64,000 nucleotides of DNA, taken from assembly GCF_017165765.1 (NCBI RefSeq), contig NZ_JAFGZD010000004.1, forward strand, positions 124,001 through 188,000. The letters are read 5' to 3'. The position numbers and the translations under genes are program-made. The notes beneath the pieces were generated by a model that searched no databases, was not told where the DNA came from, and saw only the letters and a list, made by a program, of their open reading frames with translations. Shown here in pieces: positions 51,414 to 60,895 of this stretch; position 1 is the first letter of the stretch, and each line of letters begins with the position of its first letter. The stretch comes from Pseudomonas capsici (GTDB lineage: Bacteria > Pseudomonadota > Gammaproteobacteria > Pseudomonadales > Pseudomonadaceae).

Positions 51414-52463
51414 ATGCCTCAACACCGCCCTTACAAAGTTGCACTGAACGGCTACGGCCGAATCGGTCGTTGCGTCTTGCGCGCGCTCTGTGAGCGAGGT
51501 GCACGGGCTGGTTTCGAGGTGGTCGCGATCAATGATCTGGCCGATATGGCCAGTCTCGAATATCTCACCCGTTTCGATTCCACTCATGGTCGCTTCCCCG
51601 GCGATGTGCGGGTCGATGGGCAATACCTGCACATCAACGATCACCGGATCAGAGTGCTGCGCAGCGCAACGCCCGAGGGCATCGACTGGGCGGCGCTGGG
51701 TGCGGATCTGGTGCTTGAATGTTCAGGTGTCTACAACACCCGCGAAGATGGCCAGCGCTTTCTCGATGCGGGTGCGTCTCGGGTACTGTTCTCGCAACCG
51801 ATGGCCAGCGAATCCGATGTGGATGCGACCATCGTGTTCGGTATCAACCAGCAGAAGCTGACCGGCACCGAGCGACTGGTTTCCAACGCTTCCTGCACCA
51901 CCAACTGCAGCGTGCCATTGCTGCGCCTGCTGGATGATGCGCTGGGCCTTGAATACATTTCGATCACCACGATCCACTCGGCGATGAACGATCAGCCGGT
52001 GATCGATGCTTATCATCACGAGGATTTGCGCCGTACGCGTTCGGCTTTCCAGTCCATTATTCCGGTCTCCACTGGTCTGGCACGTGGAATCGAACGGCTC
52101 CTGCCGGAACTTGCGGGCCGAATTCAGGCCAAAGCAGTTCGCGTACCGACGGTCAACGTCTCGTGCCTGGATATCACGCTGCAAACGGCGCGTGATACCG
52201 ATGCTGTGGAAATCAACCGAATCTTGCGTGAGGCCGCCACCAGCGGCCCGCTCAAAGGCCTGCTGGCATACACCGAATTGCCGCATGCCAGTTGTGATTT
52301 CAACCATGACCCTCATTCGGCCATTGTCGATGCGAGTCAGACCCGAGTTTCCGGCCCCCGGCTGGTAAACCTGCTGGCCTGGTTCGATAACGAATGGGGT
52401 TTTGCCAATCGAATGCTCGACGTTGCGGACCATTTCTTGCGCGTCGCGGATCAACAACAGTAA
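51414..52463 (+). CDS. epd: erythrose-4-phosphate dehydrogenase
   Basis: GAPDH-family enzyme that oxidises erythrose-4-phosphate to 4-phosphoerythronate for pyridoxal phosphate synthesis. The 349-residue protein has [17 protein letters not shown], the catalytic cysteine in [17 protein letters not shown], and the downstream histidine in [11 protein letters not shown]. The Epd-type sequence and position between tkt and pgk distinguish it from glycolytic Gap. The ATG at 51414 is preferred; the earlier in-frame ORF lies in the REPIN and is not coding. pgk follows in 16 bases. Confidence 0.93.
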   Translation: MPQHRPYKVALNGYGRIGRCVLRALCERGARAGFEVVAINDLADMASLEYLTRFDSTHGRFPGDVRVDGQYLHINDHRIRVLRSATPEGIDWAALGADLVLECSGVYNTREDGQRFLDAGASRVLFSQPMASESDVDATIVFGINQQKLTGTERLVSNASCTTNCSVPLLRLLDDALGLEYISITTIHSAMNDQPVIDAYHHEDLRRTRSAFQSIIPVSTGLARGIERLLPELAGRIQAKAVRVPTVNVSCLDITLQTARDTDAVEINRILREAATSGPLKGLLAYTELPHASCDFNHDPHSAIVDASQTRVSGPRLVNLLAWFDNEWGFANRMLDVADHFLRVADQQQ

Positions 52464-52479
52464 AAAACAGGAACGCCTC

Positions 52480-53643
52480 ATGACCGTGTTGAAGATGACC
52501 GACCTCGATCTGCAAGGTAAGCGTGTGCTGATTCGCGAAGACCTCAACGTCCCGATCAAGGACGGCGTTGTCAGTAGCGATGCCCGAATCCTTGCTTCGC
52601 TGCCGACCATCAAACTGGCGCTGGAGAAGGGGGCTGCCGTACTGGTCTGCTCGCACCTGGGCCGTCCGACCGAAGGTGAGTTCTCGGCCGAGAACAGCCT
52701 CAAGCCGGTTGCCGACTACCTGAGCAAGGCGCTGGGCCGTGAAGTCCCTCTGGTTGCCGATTACCTCGATGGCGTCGACGTCAAGGCGGGCGATGTCGTG
52801 CTGTTCGAGAACGTGCGTTTCAACAAGGGCGAGAAAAAGAACGCCGACGAGCTGGCGCAGAAATATGCCGCGCTGTGCGACGTCTTCGTGATGGACGCTT
52901 TCGGCACTGCTCACCGCGCCGAAGGCTCGACCCACGGTGTTGCCAAATTTGCCAAGGTCGCTGCGGCAGGTCCTTTGCTGGCAGCCGAACTGGAAGCGCT
53001 GGGCAAGGCTCTGGGCGCACCGGCCAAGCCGATGGCCGCCATCGTTGCCGGTTCCAAGGTTTCCACCAAGCTGGATGTGCTCAACAGCCTGAGCGCCATC
53101 TGCGACCAGTTGATCGTCGGCGGCGGTATCGCCAACACCTTCCTGGCTGCAGCCGGTCACAAGGTCGGCAAATCGCTGTACGAGCCGGACCTGCTGGACA
53201 CCGCTCGCGCCATTGCCGCCAAGGTCAGCGTGCCATTGCCGGTGGACGTGGTGGTTGCCAAGGAGTTCGCCGAAAGCGCTGCTGCGACCGTCAAACTTAT
53301 CGCCGATGTGGCCGACGACGACATGATTCTCGACATCGGCCCGCAAACCGCGGCCCAGTTTGCCCAATTGCTGAAATCTTCCGGGACTATCCTGTGGAAC
53401 GGTCCGGTCGGCGTGTTCGAGTTCGATCAGTTCGGCGAAGGGACCAAGGCATTGGCCAAGGCCATTGCCGAAAGCGCCGCGTTCTCCATCGCTGGTGGTG
53501 GCGATACTCTGGCAGCCATCGACAAGTATGGCGTTGCACAACAGATTTCCTACATTTCCACCGGTGGCGGCGCGTTCCTCGAGTTCGTCGAGGGCAAGGT
53601 CCTGCCAGCCGTGGAGGTGCTTGAGCAGCGTGCAAAGGCCTGA
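52480..53643 (+). CDS. pgk: phosphoglycerate kinase
   Basis: The 387-residue glycolytic/gluconeogenic kinase transfers phosphate between 1,3-bisphosphoglycerate and ADP. The N-terminal [16 protein letters not shown] (substrate domain), [27 protein letters not shown] and [13 protein letters not shown] near the C-terminus are characteristic. The ATG at 52480 is used, with a second possible ATG (MTDLD) five codons in. It is co-transcribed with epd. Confidence 0.97.
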   Translation: MTVLKMTDLDLQGKRVLIREDLNVPIKDGVVSSDARILASLPTIKLALEKGAAVLVCSHLGRPTEGEFSAENSLKPVADYLSKALGREVPLVADYLDGVDVKAGDVVLFENVRFNKGEKKNADELAQKYAALCDVFVMDAFGTAHRAEGSTHGVAKFAKVAAAGPLLAAELEALGKALGAPAKPMAAIVAGSKVSTKLDVLNSLSAICDQLIVGGGIANTFLAAAGHKVGKSLYEPDLLDTARAIAAKVSVPLPVDVVVAKEFAESAAATVKLIADVADDDMILDIGPQTAAQFAQLLKSSGTILWNGPVGVFEFDQFGEGTKALAKAIAESAAFSIAGGGDTLAAIDKYGVAQQISYISTGGGAFLEFVEGKVLPAVEVLEQRAKA

Positions 53644-53671
53644 TTTTCCGGTTCAGGAAAGGGAGTAGTTC

Positions 53672-53902
53672 ATGGGCAGGACGTTACCGTTATTGCTGGT
53701 CGCAGGTCTGCTGGCCGGTTGCGCAGGCAAGCCTGAGGTTGACGATACGGGGCCTGAGCCCCAGGCGCAGTTGCTTCAACTGAGTTGCTATCAGGCCGGT
53801 TGGCAAGCTGAAACCGTGCCAGTGATCTACAAGCGTGGCGGTCAGGAAGTATGGGACCGTTACGAGTTCATGCCTCGCGTGGGCAATGTGGGCTGTCTCT
53901 GA
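53672..53902 (+). CDS. small predicted lipoprotein
   Basis: The 76-residue protein has a lipobox LAGC with Cys17, then a short acidic, proline-containing linker and a C-terminal part with two more cysteines (LSCYQAGWQ and GNVGCL). It should be lipidated in a membrane. The ATG at 53672 has GGGAG upstream. Family unknown; it is the first of three small lipoproteins sandwiched between pgk and fba. Confidence 0.72.
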   Translation: MGRTLPLLLVAGLLAGCAGKPEVDDTGPEPQAQLLQLSCYQAGWQAETVPVIYKRGGQEVWDRYEFMPRVGNVGCL

Positions 53903-53984
53903 GTCAGGTGAAGGCTCGCAGGTAACATCTGCGAGCTTTGGCGGTCATTAAAGGGTGGGATCTTTTCCGAGAAGGAGTTTCGCC

Positions 53985-54182
53985 ATGAAAATCGCCACCC
54001 TGGCTCTTGTGAGTTGCATTGTTTTGGCAGGTTGCAGCAGTCCGGGCTCCAAAGCCCGAACCTGTGAAGTATTCAGCCCGGCCTCCGTGAATGTGCCGAC
54101 GACCGACAATACCCAGCGGGTCGAGGCGCATGTCACGGGTGAACCGGCCAGTGATCGTAATCAGCAGCAGAACTGCCCCTGA
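53985..54182 (+). CDS. small predicted lipoprotein
   Basis: The 65-residue protein has signal MKIATLALVSCIVLAGC with lipidated Cys17, followed by a short polar tail with CEVFSP and a terminal NCP. The ATG at 53985 has GAAGGAG 7 bases upstream, a strong ribosome site. No family recognised; second of three small lipoproteins. Confidence 0.72.
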   Translation: MKIATLALVSCIVLAGCSSPGSKARTCEVFSPASVNVPTTDNTQRVEAHVTGEPASDRNQQQNCP

Positions 54183-54236
54183 TGTAGCGAAGCGAGCGGC
54201 ATATGCCGGGCTTCCCGGGGCAGGCCAGGAGACGTG

Positions 54237-54563
54237 ATGAAAGGCTTGATTGCCCTTGCGGCATTTGCAGTGCTCGGCGGTTGCGCGACGTCAAAGGCGC
54301 CGCAGTCCAGTGATTCCTGGAACCACTGGGTATGTGACAGCAAGGCCGAGGTCCATTGGCGCTTTGCCGATTCGGCCAGGAAGGAAGTGGATGTGCGCCT
54401 GAACCAGAGCGATCAGGTTTTCAGGCTCAAGGCCCAGCCTGGTGCTGCCAGCGGGACGCTCTACAGTAACAATGTGTTGGCTTTTGCCAACAAGGGTGAC
54501 GAAGGCCTGATTTACTGGGACGCCACCAACGATTTGATCGGACGCGGCTGCAAGGCCAGATAA
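54237..54563 (+). CDS. MliC-like lipoprotein (lysozyme inhibitor family)
   Basis: The 108-residue lipoprotein has Cys17 in LGGC and then a single domain resembling MliC (membrane-bound inhibitor of C-type lysozyme): [17 protein letters not shown] near the start, then [24 protein letters not shown] and a terminal GCKAR that could disulfide-bond with the first cysteine. The ATG at 54237 is chosen over the GTG one codon earlier because AGGAG is spaced better. Third in the lipoprotein run before fba. Confidence 0.78.
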   Translation: MKGLIALAAFAVLGGCATSKAPQSSDSWNHWVCDSKAEVHWRFADSARKEVDVRLNQSDQVFRLKAQPGAASGTLYSNNVLAFANKGDEGLIYWDATNDLIGRGCKAR

Positions 54564-54679
54564 GTCGTAGCCGATGTACCACCCGCATGGCCCTTGTGGC
54601 TCTTGCGTATAACTTGAATAGCAGTCGCCACTACGGCAGGCTTGCACGATTAACGACCCGACCGGGAGACACACAGACA

Positions 54680-55744
54680 ATGGCACTTATCAGCATGCGC
54701 CAGATGTTGGACCACGCAGCCGAATTCGGCTACGGCGTTCCAGCTTTCAACGTAAACAACCTGGAACAAATGCGCGCCATTATGGAAGCGGCCGACAAGA
54801 CCGACTCCCCGGTGATCGTCCAGGCTTCGGCCGGTGCCCGCAAATACGCCGGTGCCCCGTTCCTGCGTCACCTTATCCTCGCGGCAGTCGAAGAGTTCCC
54901 GCACATCCCGGTGGTCATGCACCAGGACCACGGCACCAGCCCTGATATCTGCCAGCGTTCGATCCAGCTGGGCTTCAGCTCGGTCATGATGGACGGCTCG
55001 CTGGGTGAAGACGGCAAGACGCCTGCCAGCTACGAGTACAACGTCGACGTGACCCGTCGCGTAGTTGCTTTCGCCCACGCCTGTGGCGTGTCGGTAGAAG
55101 GTGAGCTGGGCGTTCTGGGTTCTCTGGAAACCGGTATGGCCGGTGAAGAAGACGGCGTTGGCGCAGAAGGTATCCTGGATCACAGCCAGATGCTGACCGA
55201 CCCGGAAGAGGCTGCCGACTTCGTCAAGAAGACCCAGGTCGATGCCCTGGCAATCGCCATCGGCACCAGCCACGGCGCCTACAAGTTCACCAAGCCGCCT
55301 ACCGGTGACATCCTGGCGATCGAGCGCATCAAGGAAATCCACAAGCGCATCCCGAACACTCACCTGGTGATGCACGGCTCTTCGTCCGTTCCTCAGGAGT
55401 GGCTGAAAATCATCAACGAGTACGGCGGCGACATCAAGGAAACCTACGGTGTTCCGGTCGAAGAGATCGTTGAAGGCATCAAGCACGGCGTGCGCAAGGT
55501 CAACATCGACACCGACCTGCGTCTGGCTTCTACCGGTGCCATCCGTGAGTTCATGGCCAAGAACCGCAGCGAGTTCGACCCGCGCAAATACCTGGCCAAG
55601 ACAGTCGTTGCCATGCGCGACGTATGTATCGCCCGTTACGAAGCCTTCGGTACCGCCGGCAACGCCTCGAAGATCAAGCCGATCTCCCTGGATCGCATGT
55701 TCGAGCGTTACGCCAAGGGCGAGCTGGATGCCAAGATCAACTGA
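54680..55744 (+). CDS. fba: class II fructose-bisphosphate aldolase
   Basis: Zinc-dependent cleavage of fructose-1,6-bisphosphate to triose phosphates. The 354-residue protein has the zinc and catalytic region [45 protein letters not shown] and [12 protein letters not shown]. It matches the Calvin-type class II subgroup in length and motifs. The ATG at 54680 is used. An intrinsic terminator follows after 13 bases. Confidence 0.96.
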   Translation: MALISMRQMLDHAAEFGYGVPAFNVNNLEQMRAIMEAADKTDSPVIVQASAGARKYAGAPFLRHLILAAVEEFPHIPVVMHQDHGTSPDICQRSIQLGFSSVMMDGSLGEDGKTPASYEYNVDVTRRVVAFAHACGVSVEGELGVLGSLETGMAGEEDGVGAEGILDHSQMLTDPEEAADFVKKTQVDALAIAIGTSHGAYKFTKPPTGDILAIERIKEIHKRIPNTHLVMHGSSSVPQEWLKIINEYGGDIKETYGVPVEEIVEGIKHGVRKVNIDTDLRLASTGAIREFMAKNRSEFDPRKYLAKTVVAMRDVCIARYEAFGTAGNASKIKPISLDRMFERYAKGELDAKIN

Positions 55745-55756
55745 GTGTTGATCCGG

Positions 55757-55791
55757 TAATAAAAAACCCGCAGTGATGCGGGTTTTTTATG
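55757..55791 (+). terminator. fba intrinsic terminator
   Basis: AAAAAACCCGCAGTGATGCGGGTTTTTTAT forms a GC stem (ACCCGC/GCGGGT) with a flanking A-tract and T-run, a strong bidirectional intrinsic terminator about 13 bases past the fba stop. Confidence 0.9.
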
Positions 55792-56101
55792 GGGCATGTT
55801 TTTGTTGTTCTCTGGAATCACATCACTCTTGACGCCTCGCACGTAGCGAGCAATGCGTGGTTTAGAGAACATTTTCTCCAGAAGCATTATGTCTGCAGTC
55901 TGGTCAATCAAATTTGCACATCCTGTTTTTGCGTATTAACATCCATCTCGCAGCCTTGGAGCGCCCTCTCCCAGAAGAGCCTTTTGGTTCATGCTGGTGA
56001 CGACACCAGGTAGGTATTCATGGCCCCGCTTTGCGGGGCCATCCTGTTATCGAGCCGGTTAAATCTTTTTTGGCTTGAGACACGGCCTCTTGATCCATCG
56101 A
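55792..56101. other. AT-richer intergenic region with two hairpins
   Basis: No gene with family support. A small hairpin CTGGTG/CACCAG (55994-56009) and a stronger one ATGGCCCCGC/GCGGGGCCAT (56020-56042, 3-base loop) lie near the end. Neither is followed by a T-run on either strand. A 74-codon open frame is present but unsupported. Confidence 0.5.
56020..56042. repeat. GC-rich perfect hairpin
   Basis: ATGGCCCCGC and its complement flank TTT. It is downstream of the DUF3010 gene on the minus strand; it lacks a clear T-run, so terminator function is uncertain. Confidence 0.55.
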
Positions 56102-56524
56102 TCATTTCCCATTTTTCATCAACTCCGCACACGCCGTCTTGTAAGCCTCATGCTGATACTTGTTCAAGGTATCGGGCAGGGCGAAGTCGTGTTTTCTGTG
56201 CTGGGCATTGATGGTTTGCGGTGACACAAGGATCACGTCGCAATCGGCCAGGAGTTGGAAGACGGTTTCGATCTTGAAGGTGGTGGGGCCACCGGCGAAT
56301 TCGCCTTTCTTGCTGCGTTTCTTGATCGCGACATGGCTGATGCCGTTTTCCCGCACAAAGCTTGCGATCTGCGCGGCGAAGGCTTTGACGTTGCCGGCCT
56401 CGTCATCATCTGCCAGCGCGATCTTTCGGGTTGCCAGCGGCAAATGCGCAGTGCCGCCGTTCTGACGAGTGGCCAGGGCGAAGATGGCTTCACTGCCTTT
56501 GATTTCTACACCACAAATAATCAT
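56102..56524 (-). CDS. DUF3010 family protein
   Basis: The 140-residue protein (MIICGVEIKGSEAIFALA, FQLLADCDVILVSPQTINA) matches DUF3010, a small family of unknown function in gamma-proteobacteria. The opening resembles an RNase-H-like/actin-like strand (CGVEIKGSEAIFAL), which is a fold suggestion only. The start at 56524 is ATG. No conserved partner is adjacent. Confidence 0.83.
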   Translation of the reverse strand: MIICGVEIKGSEAIFALATRQNGGTAHLPLATRKIALADDDEAGNVKAFAAQIASFVRENGISHVAIKKRSKKGEFAGGPTTFKIETVFQLLADCDVILVSPQTINAQHRKHDFALPDTLNKYQHEAYKTACAELMKNGK

Positions 56525-56580
56525 GGGAATGCCTGGTGCCTTCGATTCATATAAAGGAACAGGTTATCTCATCGCTGGCG

Positions 56581-56991
56581 TTATTCCTGCGCAATTGATT
56601 CCAGATATTCCGAACGCTCGTCACTCATGCGCGCAATGCAGTCGTTTTCGTTGATGGTGTAGGCCTTGCTACCCGCGGCAGACGGGAAGACTTCGACTGC
56701 GCAATCGGCATCACGCAGCTTTTCCCAGGCCTGCTGGGCAGTCTTGAGCTTGCTGGTGAAGTCGTTGTATTGCGATTTGTTGGCGACAAATTGCGACTGG
56801 ACGCGATTGAGCAGGTTCTGAAAGTTTTCCTTGAGCAGCTCTTCTGCGGTGTGTCGGCTATAGACCGAGCACTCCAGGGTCTGGTTGTCGCTATCGACGC
56901 CGTCGCACGGCGTGCTGTCCGAATCTTGAGCCGCTTGTGCGCCGGTCACGACGGTCGCCATGAGGGCCAGGGTCAGGAAAATCGTTTTCAT
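56581..56991 (-). CDS. LprI-like periplasmic protein (DUF1311/lysozyme inhibitor type)
   Basis: The 136-residue protein has a signal peptide (MKTIFLTLALMATVVTGAQA) and the LprI pattern: Cys pairs CDGVDSDNQTLEC and CAVEVF/CIARM with a helical middle (LLKENFQNLLNRVQSQFVANKSQYNDFTSKLKTAQQAWEKLRDADC). The family includes lysozyme inhibitors, but function is not established for most members. The ATG at 56991 is used. Confidence 0.8.
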   Translation of the reverse strand: MKTIFLTLALMATVVTGAQAAQDSDSTPCDGVDSDNQTLECSVYSRHTAEELLKENFQNLLNRVQSQFVANKSQYNDFTSKLKTAQQAWEKLRDADCAVEVFPSAAGSKAYTINENDCIARMSDERSEYLESIAQE

Positions 56992-57096
56992 CGAGTGGCT
57001 CCGATCCATTGATGCCTTGAATTCTGGCCTAAGCGCGAGGCAAAGAACAGGTTTACGACACAGGCTGACAGTGTCTCATGGCCCTTTGTCGCATCT

Positions 57097-57123
57097 TGAC
57101 GCTTTCGGCAAACCCCCTGTCGT
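57097..57123 (+). promoter_or_regulatory. candidate GbdR site before the dipeptidase-like gene
   Basis: TGACGC at 57097 and TGTCGT at 57118 are 21 bases apart, the spacing of the tandem repeat before cbcX. It lies about 100-125 bases upstream of the dgc cluster's first gene. Short match, so tentative. Confidence 0.35.
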
Positions 57124-57219
57124 TTTTGCACCCGGCTCGCCGGACCCTCCGGCATATGCTGACCCCAATAGCGCCGACAGCCGATTCGGCGCGCAAGTAC
57201 CTAAAAAGGGGACAGCCTG

Positions 57220-58197
57220 ATGAGCCCAGCCGAACTGCACGCCGATAGCATCGTCATTGACGGGCTGATTATCGCCAAATGGAATCGCGAGCTGTTTGAA
57301 GACATGCGCAAAGGTGGCCTGACCATGGCCAACTGCACGGTATCGGTGTGGGAAGGTTTCCAGGCCACCATCAACAGCATTTGTACCAGCCAGAAGCTAA
57401 TGCGCGAAAACAGTGACCTGGTTATGCCGGTCCATACCACTGCCGACATCCGCAAGGCCAAGGAGCTGGGCAAGACCGGCATCCTGTTCGGCTTCCAGAA
57501 TGCTCATGCCTACGAAGACCAGATCGGCTACGTCGAGATCTTCAAGAAGCTGGGCGTCGGCATCGTGCAGATGTGCTACAACACCCAGAACCTGGTGGGC
57601 ACCGGCTGCTACGAGCGCGATGGCGGCCTCTCGGGCTTCGGGCGCGAGATCGTGGCCGAGATGAACCGTGTTGGCGTCATGTGCGACTTGTCCCATGTGG
57701 GCTCCAAGACTTCCGAAGAGGTCATCCTCGAATCGAAGAAACCGGTCTGCTACTCCCACTGCCTGCCGTCCGGTCTCAAGGAACATCCGCGCAACAAATC
57801 CGATGCCGAACTGAAGTTCATCGCCGATCACGGCGGCTTTGTCGGCGTGACCATGTTTGCGCCTTTCCTGGCCAAGGGCATCGACTCGACCATCGACGAC
57901 TATGCCGAAGCCATCGAATACACGATGAATATCGTCGGCGAAGACGCCATCGGCATCGGCACCGACTTCACCCAGGGCCATGGCCAGGACTTCTTCGAGT
58001 ACCTGACCCATGACAAGGGCTACGCCCGTCGGCTGACCAACTTCGGCAAGATCATCAACCCGCTGGGCATCCGCACCGTGGGCGAATTCCCGAACCTGAC
58101 CGAAACCCTGCTCAAGCGCGGCCACTCCGAGCGCGTCGTGCGCAAGATCATGGGCGAGAACTGGGTCAACGTGCTCCGAGACGTCTGGGGCGAATAA
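57220..58197 (+). CDS. renal-dipeptidase (M19) family protein with degenerate zinc site
   Basis: The 325-residue protein has the M19 fold pattern but an altered metal site. The usual N-terminal HxD is replaced by DGLII near residue 15, and the bridging Glu by Gln (GFQNAHAYED). The later ligands remain: His in CDLSHVGSK, His in CYSHCLPSG and Asp in IGTDFTQG. It probably cannot assemble the normal two-zinc site. P. aeruginosa has an equivalent gene in the GbdR-controlled dgc cluster. It heads the cluster DUF5943-dgcA-dgcB-etfA here; its actual reaction is unknown. Confidence 0.88.
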   Translation: MSPAELHADSIVIDGLIIAKWNRELFEDMRKGGLTMANCTVSVWEGFQATINSICTSQKLMRENSDLVMPVHTTADIRKAKELGKTGILFGFQNAHAYEDQIGYVEIFKKLGVGIVQMCYNTQNLVGTGCYERDGGLSGFGREIVAEMNRVGVMCDLSHVGSKTSEEVILESKKPVCYSHCLPSGLKEHPRNKSDAELKFIADHGGFVGVTMFAPFLAKGIDSTIDDYAEAIEYTMNIVGEDAIGIGTDFTQGHGQDFFEYLTHDKGYARRLTNFGKIINPLGIRTVGEFPNLTETLLKRGHSERVVRKIMGENWVNVLRDVWGE

Positions 58198-58283
58198 TTT
58201 TCCACGCGACGACCCCCTTTGAATTGATAACCCCACTGCCCTGTGTGCAGTGGGAGTAACCCGAATTTCTGGAGTTTGACCCC

Positions 58284-58814
58284 ATGGCTAAAATCGCCCC
58301 GCAACTGCCTATCGAAGTCGACAGCGAAACAGGCGTCTGGACCTCCGATGCATTGCCGATGCTCTACGTGCCGCGCCATTTCTTCGTCAATAACCACATG
58401 GGAATCGAAGAGGTGCTGGGTGCCGAAGCCTACGCCGAAATTCTTTACAAGGCCGGCTACAAGTCCGCCTGGCACTGGTGTGAAAAGGAAGCCGAATGCC
58501 ATGGTCTGGAAGGCGTTGCGGTGTTCGAACACTACATGAAGCGCCTGTCCCAGCGTGGCTGGGGACTGTTCAAGATTCAGGATATCGATCTGGAAAAGGG
58601 CACTGCCAGCGTCAAGCTCGAACACTCGGCGTTCGTGTATGTGTACGGCAAGGTCGGACGCAAGGTCGACTACATGTTCACCGGCTGGTTCGCCGGCGCA
58701 ATGGATCAGATCCTGGCCGCCAGAGGCAGTTCTGTCCGCACCGTTGCCGAACAGGTCTACGGTGGCTCCGAAGAAGGTCATGACGACGGTCTGTTTGTCG
58801 TGAAACCGTTGTAA
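58284..58814 (+). CDS. DUF5943/V4R-like protein of the dgc cluster
   Basis: The 176-residue protein starts MAKIAPQLPIEVDSETGVW. Its second half (ASVKLEHSAFVYVYGKVGRKVDYMFTGWFAGAMDQIL) resembles V4R-type small-molecule-binding domains, and the family is DUF5943. Its place between the dipeptidase-like gene and dgcA and its conservation there suggest a function in dimethylglycine demethylation, such as cofactor delivery or assembly. No enzymatic residue is obvious. Confidence 0.8.
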   Translation: MAKIAPQLPIEVDSETGVWTSDALPMLYVPRHFFVNNHMGIEEVLGAEAYAEILYKAGYKSAWHWCEKEAECHGLEGVAVFEHYMKRLSQRGWGLFKIQDIDLEKGTASVKLEHSAFVYVYGKVGRKVDYMFTGWFAGAMDQILAARGSSVRTVAEQVYGGSEEGHDDGLFVVKPL

Positions 58815-58829
58815 GTCGAGGATCGTGTT

Positions 58830-60890
58830 ATGGCTTTCGAAGCAATGTTCCAGCCGATCCAGATCGGCAAACTTACGATCCGCAACCGTGTCCTGAGTAC
58901 CGCTCACGCCGAGGTTTATGCCACCGATGGCGGGATGACCACCGACCGCTATGTGAAGTACTACGAAGAGAAGGCCAAGGGCGGTATCGGCCTGGCGATC
59001 TGCGGCGGCTCTTCCACTGTAGCCATCGACAGCCCGCAAGGCTGGTGGAAGTCGGTCAACCTGGCCACCGACAAGATCATTCCGCACTTCCAGAACCTTG
59101 CCGACGCCATGCACAAGCACGGCGCCAAGATCATGATCCAGATTACCCACATGGGCCGTCGTTCCCGTTGGGATGGCGAGCACTGGCCGACCCTCATGTC
59201 GCCGTCCGGCATTCGTGAGCCGGTTCACCGTGCGACCTGCAAGACCATCGAGCCGGAAGAAATCTGGCGGGTGATCGGCAATTACGCCAGCGCTGCGGCC
59301 CGTGCCAAGGCCGGTGGCCTGGATGGGGTCGAGCTGTCCGCCGTGCACCAGCACATGATCGACCAGTTCTGGAGCCCTCGGGTCAACAAGCGCACCGACG
59401 AGTGGGGCGGCAGTTTCGAAAACCGCATGCGTTTTGGCCTGGAAGTGATCAAGGCCGTGCGCAAGGAAGTGGGTCCCGACTTCTGTGTAGGCCTGCGGAT
59501 CTGTGGTGATGAATTCCATCCCGATGGCCTGAGCCATGAGGATATGAAGGAAATCGCCAGGTATTACGACGCCACCGGCATGATCGATTTCATCGGTGTT
59601 GTGGGCTCGGGTTGCGATACCCATAACACCCTGGCCAACGTTATCCCCAACATGAGTTATCCACCGGAGCCGTTCCTGCATCTGGCCGCCGGGATCAAGG
59701 AAGTGGTCAAGGTTCCGGTACTGCACGCGCAGAACATCAAGGACCCGAATCAGGCGACCCGGATCCTGGAAGGTGGCTATGTGGACATGGTCGGCATGAC
59801 CCGTGCCCATATCGCCGACCCGCACCTGATTGCCAAGATCAAGATGGGGCAGGTTGACCAGATCAAGCAGTGCGTCGGTGCCAACTACTGCATCGACCGC
59901 CAGTATCAAGGGCTGGATGTGCTGTGCATCCAGAACGCTGCCACGTCTCGCGAATACATGGGCGTGCCGCACATCATCGAGAAATCCACCGGGCCGAAAC
60001 GCAAGGTGGTGATCGTGGGGGCCGGCCCTGCGGGTATGGAGGCCGCCCGGGTATCTGCCGAGCGTGGCCATGACGTGACGTTGTTCGAGAAGAAGGACGC
60101 CATCGGCGGGCAGATCACTACGGCGTCGAAAGCGCCACAGCGTGACCAGATTGCCGGTATCACTCGCTGGTACCAACTGGAGCTGGCGCGCCTGAAGGTC
60201 GATCTGCGTCTGGGCACCGCTGCCGACGCGGCGACCATTCTCGACCTGCGCCCGGATATCGTGGTTCTGGCAGTAGGCGGTCATCCGTTCCTGGAGCAGA
60301 ACGAGCACTGGGGCGCGGCCGAAGGCCTGGTGGTCAGTAGCTGGGACGTGCTGGACGGCAAGGTTGCGCCGGGCAAGAACGTGCTGGTCTACGACACCAT
60401 CTGCGAATTCACCGGCATGTCCGTGGCCGACTTCCTGGCCGACAAGGGCTCGCAGGTCGAGATCGTCACCGATGACATCAAACCCGGCGTCGCGATTGGC
60501 GGCACCTCGTTCCCGACCTACTACCGCAGCATGTATCCCAAGGAAGTGATCATGACCGGCGACATGATGCTGGAGAAGGTCTACCGCGAAGGCGACAAGC
60601 TGGTTGCCGTCCTGGAGAACGAATACACCGGTGCCAAGGAAGAGCGGGTGGTCGACCAGATCGTCGTCGAAAACGGCGTGCGTCCGGACGAGGCTCTTTA
60701 TTACGGTCTCAAGGAAGGTTCGCGCAACAAAGGCCAGATCGATATCGACGCCTTGTTCGCCATCCAGCCGCAACCTTCGCTGAGCCAACCGGGTGATGGT
60801 TACCTGCTCTTCCGTATCGGCGACTGCGTGGCCCAGCGTAATACCCACGCAGCGATCTATGACGGATTGCGGCTCTGTAAGGATTTTTGA
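58830..60890 (+). CDS. dgcA: dimethylglycine demethylation protein DgcA
   Basis: The 686-residue flavoprotein of the trimethylamine-dehydrogenase/old-yellow-enzyme type removes a methyl group from dimethylglycine. An N-terminal FMN barrel (TIRNRVLSTAHAEVYATDGG, THMGRRSRWDGEHWP, GGLDGVELSAVHQHMIDQFWSPRVNKRTDEWGG) is joined to a C-terminal FAD/NAD domain (KVVIVGAGPAGMEAARVSAERG). Between them the iron-sulfur cysteines C348, C354 and C366 remain, but the second expected cysteine is Ala351 (CVGANYC). It is 16 bases from the DUF5943 gene and followed by dgcB across a repeat. Confidence 0.93.
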   Translation: MAFEAMFQPIQIGKLTIRNRVLSTAHAEVYATDGGMTTDRYVKYYEEKAKGGIGLAICGGSSTVAIDSPQGWWKSVNLATDKIIPHFQNLADAMHKHGAKIMIQITHMGRRSRWDGEHWPTLMSPSGIREPVHRATCKTIEPEEIWRVIGNYASAAARAKAGGLDGVELSAVHQHMIDQFWSPRVNKRTDEWGGSFENRMRFGLEVIKAVRKEVGPDFCVGLRICGDEFHPDGLSHEDMKEIARYYDATGMIDFIGVVGSGCDTHNTLANVIPNMSYPPEPFLHLAAGIKEVVKVPVLHAQNIKDPNQATRILEGGYVDMVGMTRAHIADPHLIAKIKMGQVDQIKQCVGANYCIDRQYQGLDVLCIQNAATSREYMGVPHIIEKSTGPKRKVVIVGAGPAGMEAARVSAERGHDVTLFEKKDAIGGQITTASKAPQRDQIAGITRWYQLELARLKVDLRLGTAADAATILDLRPDIVVLAVGGHPFLEQNEHWGAAEGLVVSSWDVLDGKVAPGKNVLVYDTICEFTGMSVADFLADKGSQVEIVTDDIKPGVAIGGTSFPTYYRSMYPKEVIMTGDMMLEKVYREGDKLVAVLENEYTGAKEERVVDQIVVENGVRPDEALYYGLKEGSRNKGQIDIDALFAIQPQPSLSQPGDGYLLFRIGDCVAQRNTHAAIYDGLRLCKDF

Positions 60891-60895
60891 CGGCC

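Noticed and set aside
55789..56013. 74-codon open frame beginning in the fba terminator
   Set aside because: It starts inside a terminator stem and has no family features.
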